Of a DNA stretch of 43,875 nt, positions 1-9,303 are shown in pieces. Position numbers and translations under genes: made by a program. Position 1 is the first letter of the stretch. Every line of letters starts with the position of its first letter. Location of the stretch: contig JAKOMP010000052.1 of NCBI GenBank assembly GCA_022241785.1, forward strand, positions 1 through 43,875, read 5' to 3'. The notes beneath the pieces were generated by a model. It saw only the letters and a list, made by a program, of their open reading frames with translations, had not been told where the DNA came from and ran no database searches. Source of the stretch: Cyanocohniella sp. LLY (lineage in GTDB: Bacteria; Cyanobacteriota; Cyanobacteriia; Cyanobacteriales; Nostocaceae).

Positions 1-1
1 A

Positions 2-268
2 ACAACTCAATCTTGGGGTGATAGTATCCTAAAACTACTAGATTGGATGTATGATGCTCTTTCATATTTTCCGAAGAGTATCGGTACCATCGTTAGATGG
101 TTCGGCGAAATAGTCGGCTATTTTGACGGCAGAACTACGAGTGGTACTGTAGAAGGAATTAATAATAAACTTAAGTTAATTAAAAGGCTTGGATATGGCT
201 TTCGTAACTTTAGTAATTTTCGATTACGCAGTTTATTAAACTGGCATTTTACTATTAATTCTCCATAA
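2..268 (+). CDS. Partial transposase, ISL3 family (C-terminal part)
   Basis: The reading frame is open from the left edge, so this is the last 88 residues of a longer protein whose start lies outside the window. The motif around residues 37-64 (YFDGRTTSG, VEGINNKLK, GYGFRNF, FRLRSLL) is the typical end of ISL3-family DDE transposases, which cut and paste their own element. The stop codon is directly followed by a sequence that reads as the terminal inverted repeat of such an element. No frameshift is visible in the part seen, so it may belong to an intact copy. An ATG at 47 is internal to this frame and is not a start. Family assignment rests on remembered motif similarity. Confidence 0.8.
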   Translation, partial: TTQSWGDSILKLLDWMYDALSYFPKSIGTIVRWFGEIVGYFDGRTTSGTVEGINNKLKLIKRLGYGFRNFSNFRLRSLLNWHFTINSP

Positions 269-284
269 AAGTAACCGAAGAACC
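267..284. repeat. Right terminal inverted repeat of the ISL3-type element
   Basis: Read on the minus strand this is GGTTCTTCGGTTACTTTT, which matches the GGnTCTTCGG-type ends usual for ISL3 elements, and it touches the transposase stop codon. The element therefore probably ends near position 284. An 8 bp target duplication would be expected beginning at about 285 but its partner lies outside the window. Confidence 0.6.
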
Positions 285-421
285 TAAAAAAATAAAAATA
301 AGTAATTACAAAAATTTCTGCAATTTTGTATTTTGTTATATGGCTATATGTTAATTTATCACTGTTATATTACTCTCATGAGAAAATAAAAAAAAAGTAT
401 TATCTGCACTTGACTAAGCTG

Positions 422-541
422 TTGCACATTTAACTTGCATAACTTGGGCGGGCAAGACTTGTACTGAGCTTGTCGTTCGCGTAGCGTCTCGTAGAGAAGT
501 ATGCCCACCCCACAAGAGTTTAATCTAATAGAAATGTGCAA
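422..541. repeat. 120 bp element with 10 bp inverted ends (TTGCACATTT / AAATGTGCAA)
   Basis: The sequence TTGCACATTT at 422-431 is repeated exactly in reverse complement at 532-541. Between them lies a GC-rich palindromic segment (about 469-500) that recurs elsewhere in the window. The size and organisation resemble a MITE, a non-autonomous element moved by another transposase. No target duplication was recognised. Confidence 0.45.
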
Positions 542-699
542 ATTAGAGGTTTTTTAGCTTAACTGGTTTGAGTCCTAGACAGCTAAGTTTACGATCAGTT
601 TATTTGATAAAAACTAATACAAGTGGTGCAAAAAAAACTAAACACACAAATAATGGATTTTGAAGTAATTTACAATAATAAAAATTCTAGAAGATCGCC

Positions 700-821
700 G
701 GGCTGTTTCATTGCCTAAAAATCTGGAAAGTACCAGTATGAAAGAGATGAAAATTTATGGCAAGCGAACAATTTTAAAAAAACTTTTAACAAATATAGAA
801 CAACAGCGAATGAAACAGCCC
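700..821. repeat. 122 bp element with perfect 13 bp inverted ends
   Basis: GGGCTGTTTCATT at 700-712 and AATGAAACAGCCC at 809-821 are perfect inverted repeats. The right end plus flank (790-826) recurs in inverted orientation at 43794-43830 with about 33 of 37 bases identical, so this is a dispersed repeat family. The interior is AT-rich and carries no convincing gene. A MITE is the simplest reading. Confidence 0.6.
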
Positions 822-957
822 TGCCCATATCCCCCAGATGCAAAAGCAATTAATTATTTTTTATTTGGAAGTCCCTAAAGTGTCTCAATGTCAAATGGGG
901 ATACTTCCAAACGCCAACGGGTGGAATTATTTGCAAAACTGCGAAAATTGGGCATAT

Positions 958-1130
958 ATAGGAATCATATTTGATTTCTGAAAAAACTCTGTATACTCAG
1001 AAAATCTTCTTTCCTACTCCCTACTCCCGTACCCTTCGGGAAGCTACGCTAACGGCTGACGCTCACGGCGAAGCCTACTCCCCACTCCCAGCCTACGCAA
1101 ATAATTTTAGAAATCAAGCCGGATTCCTAT
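958..1130. repeat. 173 bp element with imperfect 22 bp inverted ends
   Basis: The left end (958-979) and the reverse complement of the right end (1109-1130) agree at 9 outer and 8 inner bases (ATAGGAATC and TGATTTCT) separated by 5 positions that mostly differ. The middle contains the phrase CCTACTCCC repeated and a GC-rich palindromic repeat near 1028-1075. It looks like a degenerate MITE carrying another repeat inside it. Confidence 0.4.
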
Positions 1131-1143
1131 ACTCAGCACAGCT

Positions 1144-2082
1144 TTAAACAGCCTGTAAAATTTCCTCATCCAAAGAGAAATCCACCTCAGCTTTATCTTG
1201 CCCGTTCGCCAGATAATCGTTTTCTAGAGAATCAGCTAGCCCAGAAATTAAATCATATTCAGGCTGCCAATTTAATTCCGTTATTGCTTTATTTACCGAT
1301 GCGAAGAAATGCTGCACCCGCATTGGAAAAGCCTTGCGCTTACCGAAGTCAAATTTTCTCGGGTCGTAATGTACGATTTTAATCGCATCCGGTGATTTGC
1401 CAGCTGCTACAGCACAAGCACGGGCTAAACCATCAAAAGTCACATAGCGATCGCCTGAAATATTATAAATTTCTCCTATGGCTTGTTGATTGCCAATCAC
1501 CTGAGACATGGCTGTAGCCAAATCTTTCACATGACCTAACTGGGTAATATGCAGTCCATTACCGGGAATAGGTAACGGGCGATCGCGCACAATTCTATCA
1601 AAAAACCAGCTTTCTAAAGGATTATAGTTTTGCGGCCCATAAATATAAGTCGGACGAATCGCCGTAAAAGGTAAATTATATTTACTCAGGTAAGCTTCCG
1701 TTTCATGCTTACCCCGGTGACGACTTTTCGGATCTACTGCATCGCCTTCTATATGGGGTAACTGGTCAGATTTGAGATATACCCCCGCAGAACTCATATA
1801 AACAAAATGTTGTACCCGTCCTTGAAAAATTTCTGCCAGTGGTTGCGTATCGGTAAGTTCCCGACCGTTATTATCAAAAACGACATCAAAATTTTCTGAT
1901 GATAATTTTTCCTTAAGTTGGGTTGCGTCAGTGCGATCGCCTATAATTTGTCCTACTCCCTGCAAAGAAGGTATAGGACGATTACCACGATTGAACAGTA
2001 CCACCTCATGTCCTTGATCTACCAGCAGTTGAGTTAGATAGACACCAATGAACCGAGTACCACCCATGATTAAAATTCGCAT
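1144..2082 (-). CDS. NAD-dependent epimerase/dehydratase family protein, CSP41-like
   Basis: A 312-residue short-chain dehydrogenase/reductase-fold protein. The N-terminal MGGTRFIG motif (residues 6-13) is the Rossmann nucleotide-binding loop, in the GGTRFIG form typical of the CSP41 and UDP-glucose-epimerase-like branch. The chloroplast CSP41 proteins bind and cut RNA and associate with ribosomes and transcription complexes; cyanobacterial homologues are usually named only epimerase/dehydratase. A Tyr-x-x-x-Lys pair is not obvious at the canonical place (RPTYIYGPQNY is present), which favours the CSP41-like reading over an active sugar epimerase. GGGA lies 4-5 bases before the ATG. It is transcribed divergently from the GT4 gene, and a run of degenerate heptamers lies upstream. 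Confidence 0.8.
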   Translation of the reverse strand: MRILIMGGTRFIGVYLTQLLVDQGHEVVLFNRGNRPIPSLQGVGQIIGDRTDATQLKEKLSSENFDVVFDNNGRELTDTQPLAEIFQGRVQHFVYMSSAGVYLKSDQLPHIEGDAVDPKSRHRGKHETEAYLSKYNLPFTAIRPTYIYGPQNYNPLESWFFDRIVRDRPLPIPGNGLHITQLGHVKDLATAMSQVIGNQQAIGEIYNISGDRYVTFDGLARACAVAAGKSPDAIKIVHYDPRKFDFGKRKAFPMRVQHFFASVNKAITELNWQPEYDLISGLADSLENDYLANGQDKAEVDFSLDEEILQAV

Positions 2083-2116
2083 AGATTCCCAATTTTTAAC
2101 TTTTGCGTGTTTTGAA

Positions 2117-2144
2117 GAGGCTAGAGACTAGAGGCTAGGGATTA
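2117..2144. repeat. Degenerate heptamer tandem repeat (GAGGCTA type)
   Basis: Four consecutive 7 bp units (GAGGCTA, GAGACTA, GAGGCTA, GGGATTA). This is the same heptamer as the longer array at 8241-8324, and both lie just upstream of a minus-strand gene. Such short tandemly repeated repetitive (STRR) sequences are known in heterocystous cyanobacteria. Confidence 0.7.
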
Positions 2145-2360
2145 GAGAGTCCCTATTAACCCTTATCCCCAGAGGGTGCCCCGAGTTCCCCAGTCCCCAA
2201 CTTGAGGTTATCAGGTTGCCGTATCCTTCTGGAACCTCTTGGGAGATAATTACGTCTTTAGCTGAATCTGGGGCACTTCCCAATTCGTTGATTGCCAAGG
2301 GAAACTGTTCAGTTAACCTTATTAATTGTCTTGCGTTTTTTCTACCTATTAAAGTTAGCT

Positions 2361-3518
2361 GTGCCCTTGAAATATGCTTTAGTCCATGAATGGCTGACAC
2401 CTAAAGCCACAGGCGGTTCAGAATTAGTTGTACAAGAAATTCTGAAACACATTGATGCCAATGTACATGCTCTGATTGATTTTGAATCGAGCAATTCTGA
2501 AAGTTATTTATATCAACGTCAGATTGGCACAACGTTTCTTCAGCATTTACCTGGTGCGCGTAATGGTGTCCAAAAATACTTGCCTTTGTTACCGTTGGCA
2601 ATTGAGCAACTTGATTTACGGGAATACGACGTGATTCTGTCGTCATCTCACGCTGTTGCCAAAGGAGTTTTGACTACTCCTGATCAGTTGCATATTTGTT
2701 ATTGCCATAGTCCCATGCGCTATGCTTGGGACTTGACATTTGATTATTTGCGCCACAGCAAATTGGGAAATGGGTTACCAGGATGGGGAACACGGTATTT
2801 ACTACATCGGTTGCGCCAGTGGGATGTATTGAGTGCAAACCGTGTTGATCACTTCATAGCTAATTCGCAGCATACAGCTCGTCGGATTTGGCGTTGCTAT
2901 CGGCGAGAAGCAAAAGTAATTTATCCCCCTGTGAATATTGACAATTTGCCGTTTTTGCCTAATAAGGAAGATTTTTATTTAATAGTTTCCCGTTTAGTAA
3001 GCTATAAACAAGTATCTTTAATTGTCAGAGCTTTTAATCAATTACAAAAGCCTTTAGTAATCATTGGTACAGGGCCAGAGATGGAAAAAATTTCACAAAT
3101 AGCAAACTCTAACATTCAAATACTAGGATGGCAACCTGATGATGTAGTCAAAAAATATATGGCTAGAGCTAAAGCGTTTGTGTATGCAGCTTGTGAAGAT
3201 TTTGGCATTGCCTTAGTAGAGGCACAAGCTTGCGGCACGCCAGTGATTGCCTATGGTGCTGGAGGTGCGCTAGAAACCGTGCGGGATTTGCACTCTTTTA
3301 AGGAGACAGCAACAGGCATATTTTTCAACAAGCAAACAGCAGCATCTTTGATAGAAGCAGTAGAGAAATTTGAAATGTATCAAAATTTATTTAATCTTGA
3401 GTATGTGCGATCGCACGCCACCCGCTTTTCACCGCAAGTCTTTGCAGAACAATATCTCGCTTTCGTAGATCAATGTTACAAAAATAGGTCATCCTTAGGA
3501 CTGATTAGTGAAATTTAA
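2361..3518 (+). CDS. Glycosyltransferase family 4 protein
   Basis: A cytosolic GT-B-fold glycosyltransferase of about 385 residues that would add a sugar from an activated nucleotide donor to a lipid-linked polysaccharide precursor. Seen in the sequence: N-terminal ALVHEW and ATGGSE motifs, LHICYCHSPMRYAWD in the middle, the acceptor/donor domain hinge LIVSRLVSYKQ, and the C-terminal E-x7-E signature region EDFGIALVEAQACGTPVIAY. The frame is open back to a TTG at 2292, but family members begin close to KYALVHEWL, so the GTG at 2361 (or TTG at 2367) is preferred. No strong ribosome site marks either. It is followed by a sugar transferase and the GDP-fucose genes, which places it in exopolysaccharide or O-antigen-like synthesis. 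The acceptor and sugar are not predictable. Confidence 0.88.
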   Translation: MPLKYALVHEWLTPKATGGSELVVQEILKHIDANVHALIDFESSNSESYLYQRQIGTTFLQHLPGARNGVQKYLPLLPLAIEQLDLREYDVILSSSHAVAKGVLTTPDQLHICYCHSPMRYAWDLTFDYLRHSKLGNGLPGWGTRYLLHRLRQWDVLSANRVDHFIANSQHTARRIWRCYRREAKVIYPPVNIDNLPFLPNKEDFYLIVSRLVSYKQVSLIVRAFNQLQKPLVIIGTGPEMEKISQIANSNIQILGWQPDDVVKKYMARAKAFVYAACEDFGIALVEAQACGTPVIAYGAGGALETVRDLHSFKETATGIFFNKQTAASLIEAVEKFEMYQNLFNLEYVRSHATRFSPQVFAEQYLAFVDQCYKNRSSLGLISEI

Positions 3519-3616
3519 AAGGTAATTTTATAAGCTTTTGGCAATTTTCCGACCGAAGCAAATCATTTTAGCTTTAAGATTGGGACTATGTGTGGTGTGG
3601 ATTATTAAGGAGTATG

Positions 3617-4399
3617 ATGACTGCCCAGAGCTCACTCCTCTCCGGCAAGCGATACCTACCCTTCAGAAACGGCAAAGCCAAAAAGCCAGAAACTAGGGCG
3701 TCTACGCGTACTTTTTTAAGACGCGTCCAAAAAACAAAAGCGCCTAGACTGAAACCCAGAGGCTGGTCTTTTCAGGGTTTAAACGGAGAGTTCGCTAAGC
3801 GACTGTTTGATATAATCTTTTCTTTGTTGGTGTTGATTTTATTCTTTCCCGTCTACTTAATTTTGTCCTTGCTGATTGCTTGTAGCTCAGAAGGTCCAAT
3901 TTTTTATATCCAAAAACGGGTAGGAAAAAATTACAAACCATTTAATTGTATTAAATTCCGCACAATGGTGAGCAATGCAGATGAGATGTTTATACAAATG
4001 ATGGAAACATCGCCCCATTTGCGGCAAGAGTTTGAAAGCAGCTTTAAGCTCAAACAAGACCCCCGGATTACCAAAATTGGACAATTTTTGCGAATTACTA
4101 GCTTAGATGAATTTCCCCAATTTTGGAACGTTTTAAAAGGAGACATGAGCGTGGTCGGACCAAGACCCTTAGTAACGGAGGAACTTCCCAAGTATGGTTG
4201 TCACATCGATCACATTCTCACAATAAGACCAGGAATTACCGGATTATGGCAGGTATCTGGACGTAACGATATTCCTTACCCACGCCGAGTGCAAATAGAC
4301 TTACATTATGTCAAATTTAGAAATTTTTGGCTTGATTTATGGATAATACTGAAAACAATTGATGTGGTTATTTTACCCAAAAATAATGGGGCATACTGA
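3617..4399 (+). CDS. Sugar-1-phosphate transferase (initiating polyprenyl-phosphate glycosyltransferase)
   Basis: A membrane protein of about 260 residues of the bacterial sugar transferase family (WcaJ/HepC type) that loads the first sugar-1-phosphate onto undecaprenyl phosphate to start a repeat unit. There is a basic N-terminal tail, a membrane segment (LLVLILFFPVYLILSLL), then the conserved catalytic region: KRVGKN, KFRTM, TKIGQFLR, SLDEFPQFWNVLKGDMSVVG, GPRPL, RPGITGLWQVSGR. Length fits the short single-domain class. The start at 3617 is chosen because AAGGAG lies just upstream (about 3607-3612); ATG 3614 and an ATG at 3590 are in frame. It follows the GT4 gene by about 100 bases in the same direction. 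Confidence 0.9.
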   Translation: MTAQSSLLSGKRYLPFRNGKAKKPETRASTRTFLRRVQKTKAPRLKPRGWSFQGLNGEFAKRLFDIIFSLLVLILFFPVYLILSLLIACSSEGPIFYIQKRVGKNYKPFNCIKFRTMVSNADEMFIQMMETSPHLRQEFESSFKLKQDPRITKIGQFLRITSLDEFPQFWNVLKGDMSVVGPRPLVTEELPKYGCHIDHILTIRPGITGLWQVSGRNDIPYPRRVQIDLHYVKFRNFWLDLWIILKTIDVVILPKNNGAY

Positions 4400-4754
4400 A
4401 CTACTCAATCTTGGTTCTCAAATATAACTCTTCACTTTGGGGGAGATAAAGGGAAATGAAGAAGATGAGATGAGGGGAATAAGGAAAAAAATAATTTTTT
4501 TCTTTCCTATACCCTACAACTTGCCCCCTGCCTCTTCTTCCCCTAGCCTCCATAACCCATTTTCTCGCATCATGCATTAAGTTGCTTGATGTTGACTTGT
4601 TAAATAATTTTTTATTAAGTATATTTATTGACGGAAAACCTCGATTAATTATAAAAACCCGTAGGTTCGCCATTCAGCAATCTAGTATTTAATTGCTAGC
4701 TTGTATCAATTGGCTTGTAAAAATTCCACCAAAACTAACAAGGTATAATTGAGT
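4400..4754. other. Intergenic region with purine-rich and pyrimidine-rich runs
   Basis: About 355 bp without a convincing gene. A purine-rich run (roughly 4438-4492) is followed by an AT stretch and then a pyrimidine-rich run (4500-4550), giving an imperfect large inverted repeat that could fold in RNA. The promoter of the gmd-fcl pair should lie here, but no clear box was recognised. A 90-codon minus-strand ORF in this segment is low complexity and is not called. Confidence 0.4.
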
Positions 4755-6805
<2,051 letters not shown>

Positions 6806-6814
6806 TGACTTTGG

Positions 6815-6837
6815 GGTGGGCGTTGCCCACCTTTTTT
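6815..6837 (+). terminator. Intrinsic terminator after fcl
   Basis: A perfect 7 bp stem (GGTGGGC at 6815-6821 pairing with GCCCACC at 6825-6831), 3-base loop and a run of six T. It separates the fucose unit from the folate gene, whose start codon lies only about 25 bases further on. Confidence 0.85.
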
Positions 6838-6861
6838 ATTTGGCAACCCAAATTATTTTTG

Positions 6862-7398
6862 ATGCAGAAAGTTGAATTACGCCGGACTATCATCAAACAA
6901 CGGCAATCGATGTCTGTGGAAGAATGGCGAGAAAAAAGCGATCGCATTTGTGAAAATTTACAAAAATCTACTTTATTTACCCAGGCAAAAACAATACTTG
7001 CTTATTTCAGTTTTCGTCAAGAACCTGACCTGGGGGCATTATTTACCAATAGCCAATACCGTTGGGGATTTCCTCGCTGCGTAGGTAAATCTCTTAATTG
7101 GCATATCTGGCAACCTCAGGATTCTCTGCAAACAGGCGCTTATGGTATTACTGAACCTCATGCCCACGCCCCAACTATCAATCCCCAAGAAGTTGATTTA
7201 ATTCTTGTCCCTAGTGTTGCTTGCGATTATCAAGGATATCGCCTGGGCTATGGTGGTGGTTATTATGATCGCTTACTCAGTTCTCCAGAGTGGAGTCACA
7301 AGCCAACTATCGGTATTATATTTAATTTTGCTTATTTACCTCAACTACCTATTGAAACTTGGGATCAACCATTACAAGCTGTGGTAACTGAAAATTAA
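6862..7398 (+). CDS. 5-formyltetrahydrofolate cyclo-ligase
   Basis: Catalyses the ATP-dependent conversion of 5-formyl-THF to 5,10-methenyl-THF, recovering folate for one-carbon metabolism. The 178-residue protein carries the family signature LGYGGGYYDR near residue 136, preceded by DLILVPSVACD, plus the early basic RRTIIKQRQ segment. The frame is open back to 6781, inside fcl, but that extension would translate straight through the terminator hairpin at 6815-6837; the ATG at 6862, which gives MQKVELRR, fits family starts. The promoter must be very close to, or overlap, the terminator. Confidence 0.9.
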   Translation: MQKVELRRTIIKQRQSMSVEEWREKSDRICENLQKSTLFTQAKTILAYFSFRQEPDLGALFTNSQYRWGFPRCVGKSLNWHIWQPQDSLQTGAYGITEPHAHAPTINPQEVDLILVPSVACDYQGYRLGYGGGYYDRLLSSPEWSHKPTIGIIFNFAYLPQLPIETWDQPLQAVVTEN

Positions 7399-7454
7399 TT
7401 TGCTGACTGGTGATCAATTTTTGGTGCTTGTCAATAACTGTAATACGAATAAAT

Positions 7455-8228
7455 TTAAGACAATAAACTAGCAGAATTTATATCTAAAAATAACGTCGCT
7501 TGCGATTGTTTTCTAAGAATTGATGCTGGACAATTTGTAGTAGTTGACTCTTGTAACATCTGTTTAACTGTCTGTGATTTACGTTTTTCTGGTGCTAAAC
7601 ATATAATTTTTTTAGCTGCACAAATCAAAGGCAAAGTAACAGTAAAAGCGTACTGCGGAACACTATCGATATTGGGAAAGTGACCTGTATTAACTTGTTG
7701 CTGACGATTTGTTATGTCTAGTTTCACCAATTTGACGCTGTAAGGATCTTGAAAATTGGCTACTGCTGGGTCATTAAAAGCCAAGTGTCCATTTTCACCA
7801 ACACCCAGACAACACAAATCAATTGGCTGTGCTTGCAATAGTTTTGTGTAGCGATCGCACTCTGTAATTGGTTGTAAGGCATCGCCTTCTATATAATGGA
7901 ATTTCTGGGGAAAAATGCGCTTTTCTACACGTTCTCGCATATAGCGCCGAAAACTAGCAGGATGGTCAGCAGTCACTCCCAAATATTCATCTAGATGAAA
8001 TAAAGTAACTCGCGACCAGTCTACACCACCAAGTGAGATTAAAGCATCCAGAAATTTGAGTTGGGAATTACCTGTTGCTAACAATACAGCTGCTGTGTCT
8101 TGTTCCTGGAGAACTTCCTGTAAATACTGTTGTGTGATTTCTGCAACTGCTAACGCCATTTCAGCTTCAGAGTTGTAAATCTGCACTAATAAGTCATCGA
8201 CACGAAAAGAGTTTGTAGCGGCTGACAT
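7455..8228 (-). CDS. nagB: Glucosamine-6-phosphate deaminase-like protein (NagB/6-phosphogluconolactonase fold)
   Basis: A 257-residue protein of the NagB family, which in its best-known form converts glucosamine-6-phosphate to fructose-6-phosphate and ammonia. Seen: substrate loop ATGNSQ (51-56; the classical form is TGxTP), FHLDEYLG (78-84) with the presumed general-base Asp80, and GVGENGHLAFNDP (142-154) with His148. The E. coli enzyme has Asp141 and Glu148 where this protein has Asn146 and Asp153, substitutions that also occur in other family branches, so the exact substrate is uncertain. It is convergent with the cyclo-ligase gene, and a heptamer tandem repeat begins 12 bases upstream of the start codon. 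Confidence 0.82.
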   Translation of the reverse strand: MSAATNSFRVDDLLVQIYNSEAEMALAVAEITQQYLQEVLQEQDTAAVLLATGNSQLKFLDALISLGGVDWSRVTLFHLDEYLGVTADHPASFRRYMRERVEKRIFPQKFHYIEGDALQPITECDRYTKLLQAQPIDLCCLGVGENGHLAFNDPAVANFQDPYSVKLVKLDITNRQQQVNTGHFPNIDSVPQYAFTVTLPLICAAKKIICLAPEKRKSQTVKQMLQESTTTNCPASILRKQSQATLFLDINSASLLS

Positions 8229-8240
8229 TTGCTTACAAGA

Positions 8241-8324
8241 GAGGCTAGAGGCTAGAGGCTAGAGGTTAGAGGCTAGAGGCTAGAGGTTAGAGGCTAGAGG
8301 CTAGAGGTTAGAGGCTAGAGGTTA
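8241..8324. repeat. Heptamer short tandem repeat array, 12 units
   Basis: Twelve complete, directly abutting 7 bp units, GAGGCTA or GAGGTTA, plus a partial unit. The only variable base is position 5 (C or T) and the order is C C C T C C T C C T C T, which suggests 21 bp higher-order copying (C-C-T). Such STRR heptamers are typical of heterocystous cyanobacteria. No spacers, so it is not a CRISPR. Confidence 0.92.
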
Positions 8325-8404
8325 GAGAAGAAAGTTTCTCGTTCTTGGTTGTGGTTTTTTCCGTGATTGACTGACTGGAAAAAGTGCTGAGTGCTGTTAA
8401 AAAC

Positions 8405-8541
8405 ACTAGTACAGCACGGCGTAAATAGGCATACCATTTGAAATCGTCAAATAGCCTGTTTGATAAGCTTTTTGACTTTTGACCCTTCGACTAAGCTCAG
8501 GGTAAACTTTTGACTTTTGACTTCCGCGCAGCGGTACTAGT
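8405..8541. repeat. Segment bounded by inverted ACTAGTAC octamers
   Basis: ACTAGTAC at 8405-8412 and its complement at 8534-8541 enclose 121 bp. The left end extended to 18 bases (8405-8422) recurs on the other strand at 28325-28342 with 16 of 18 bases matching, showing it belongs to a dispersed family. Confidence 0.35.
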
Positions 8542-8627
8542 CCCTAGTCTCTTTATATGACTGAGGACAAAAACCATGTAAACTATGTAAATAAAGTTAA
8601 TAATTATTTACAATTTACCCAAATATC

Positions 8628-9302
8628 ATGCTAGCTGCAATTCTCTTTGACTTAGATGGCACTATCGTCAATACTGACCCTATTCACTTCCAAGCTTGGC
8701 AGCAAATGCTGTTGAGTTATGACATCGAAATTGACGAGAGTTTCTACAAAGCTCGCATTAGTGGACGGTTAAATCCAGAAATTGTCAAAGATATCTTGCC
8801 ACAATTATCAGTAGCTGAAGGGCAAAAATTTGCAGATGAAAAAGAAGCCCTATTCCGTGAACTTGCTTCCCATCTCCAAGCACTCGATGGATTTTCTGAA
8901 CTCATAGCATGGACAGAAAAACATCAATTAAAACGTGCTTTAGTAACTAACGCCCCTCGACTAAATGCAGAATTTATGCTTGAGGTGCTAGGAATACAAA
9001 CAGTTTTTCACACCATTGTGGTGGCAGATGACTGTGTTGCAGGTAAACCTGACCCTACGCCTTATCAAGTAGCATTAAATAACTTAGAAATTAAGCCAGA
9101 GGAAGCGATCGCCTTAGAAGATTCTCCCTCTGGTATTCGGGCCGCAGTGGGTGCTAAAATTCGCACTGTTGGTGTAGCATCCACTCATGATCCGCAAGTC
9201 TTGCAGGAAGTTGGCACGTTGATGTCAATTCCAGACTTTACTGATTTGCAGTTGTGGACGTTCCTTAATTCGTTGATAGAACCTGCAAATTTAACCTTAT
9301 AA
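8628..9302 (+). CDS. HAD-superfamily hydrolase, beta-phosphoglucomutase-like
   Basis: A 224-residue haloacid-dehalogenase-fold enzyme with a helical cap, either a phosphatase or phosphosugar mutase. Motif I is LFDLDGTIVNTDP with nucleophile Asp8 and acid/base Asp10; motif II is VTNAPR; motif III/IV is GKPDPTPY followed by LEDSPSGIRAA. The DGTIVNTDPIHFQAW start is shared with PgmB and phosphoglycolate phosphatase-like proteins, so the substrate is not fixed by sequence alone. The start ATG at 8628 gives the usual MLAAILFDLDGT. Its stop codon lies one base from the stop of the opposing Ser/Thr kinase gene. Confidence 0.85.
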   Translation: MLAAILFDLDGTIVNTDPIHFQAWQQMLLSYDIEIDESFYKARISGRLNPEIVKDILPQLSVAEGQKFADEKEALFRELASHLQALDGFSELIAWTEKHQLKRALVTNAPRLNAEFMLEVLGIQTVFHTIVVADDCVAGKPDPTPYQVALNNLEIKPEEAIALEDSPSGIRAAVGAKIRTVGVASTHDPQVLQEVGTLMSIPDFTDLQLWTFLNSLIEPANLTL

Positions 9303-9303
9303 A

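Larger units (their letters stand above)
269..1143. other. Gene-free repeat nest between the IS end and the first gene
   Basis: These 875 bp contain no credible gene. They hold the IS end, three separate segments bounded by inverted repeats (422-541, 700-821, 958-1130), and two copies of a GC-rich palindromic interspersed repeat inside the first and third segments. A 46-codon ORF at 738-878 runs across one of the repeat ends and looks like chance. The area looks like a landing zone for small mobile sequences. Confidence 0.6.
8229..8627. other. Repeat-rich divergent spacer
   Basis: About 400 bp between divergent nagB-like and HAD genes. It holds the heptamer array at 8241-8324, a segment flanked by the inverted octamer ACTAGTAC (8405-8412) and GTACTAGT (8534-8541), and repeated TTTTGACTTTTGAC phrases near 8468-8520. 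The last 60 bases are AT-rich and probably contain the HAD promoter. No gene is seen. Confidence 0.5.

Noticed and set aside
561-600. Sequence resembling a tRNA T-loop (GGTTTGAGTCC)
   Set aside because: No acceptor stem, D-arm or anticodon arm can be built around it.
738-878. 46-codon plus-strand ORF in the left repeat nest
   Set aside because: It crosses the inverted end of the 700-821 element, has no ribosome site and no recognisable content.
2128-2400. 90-codon minus-strand ORF
   Set aside because: Overlaps heptamer repeats and the start of the well-supported GT4 gene on the other strand; no motif.
4401-4673. 90-codon minus-strand ORF between the sugar transferase and gmd
   Set aside because: Encoded by purine/pyrimidine runs, low complexity, no start signal.
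8241-8327. Possible CRISPR array
   Set aside because: Units are 7 bp and directly abutting without spacers; it is a short tandem repeat.
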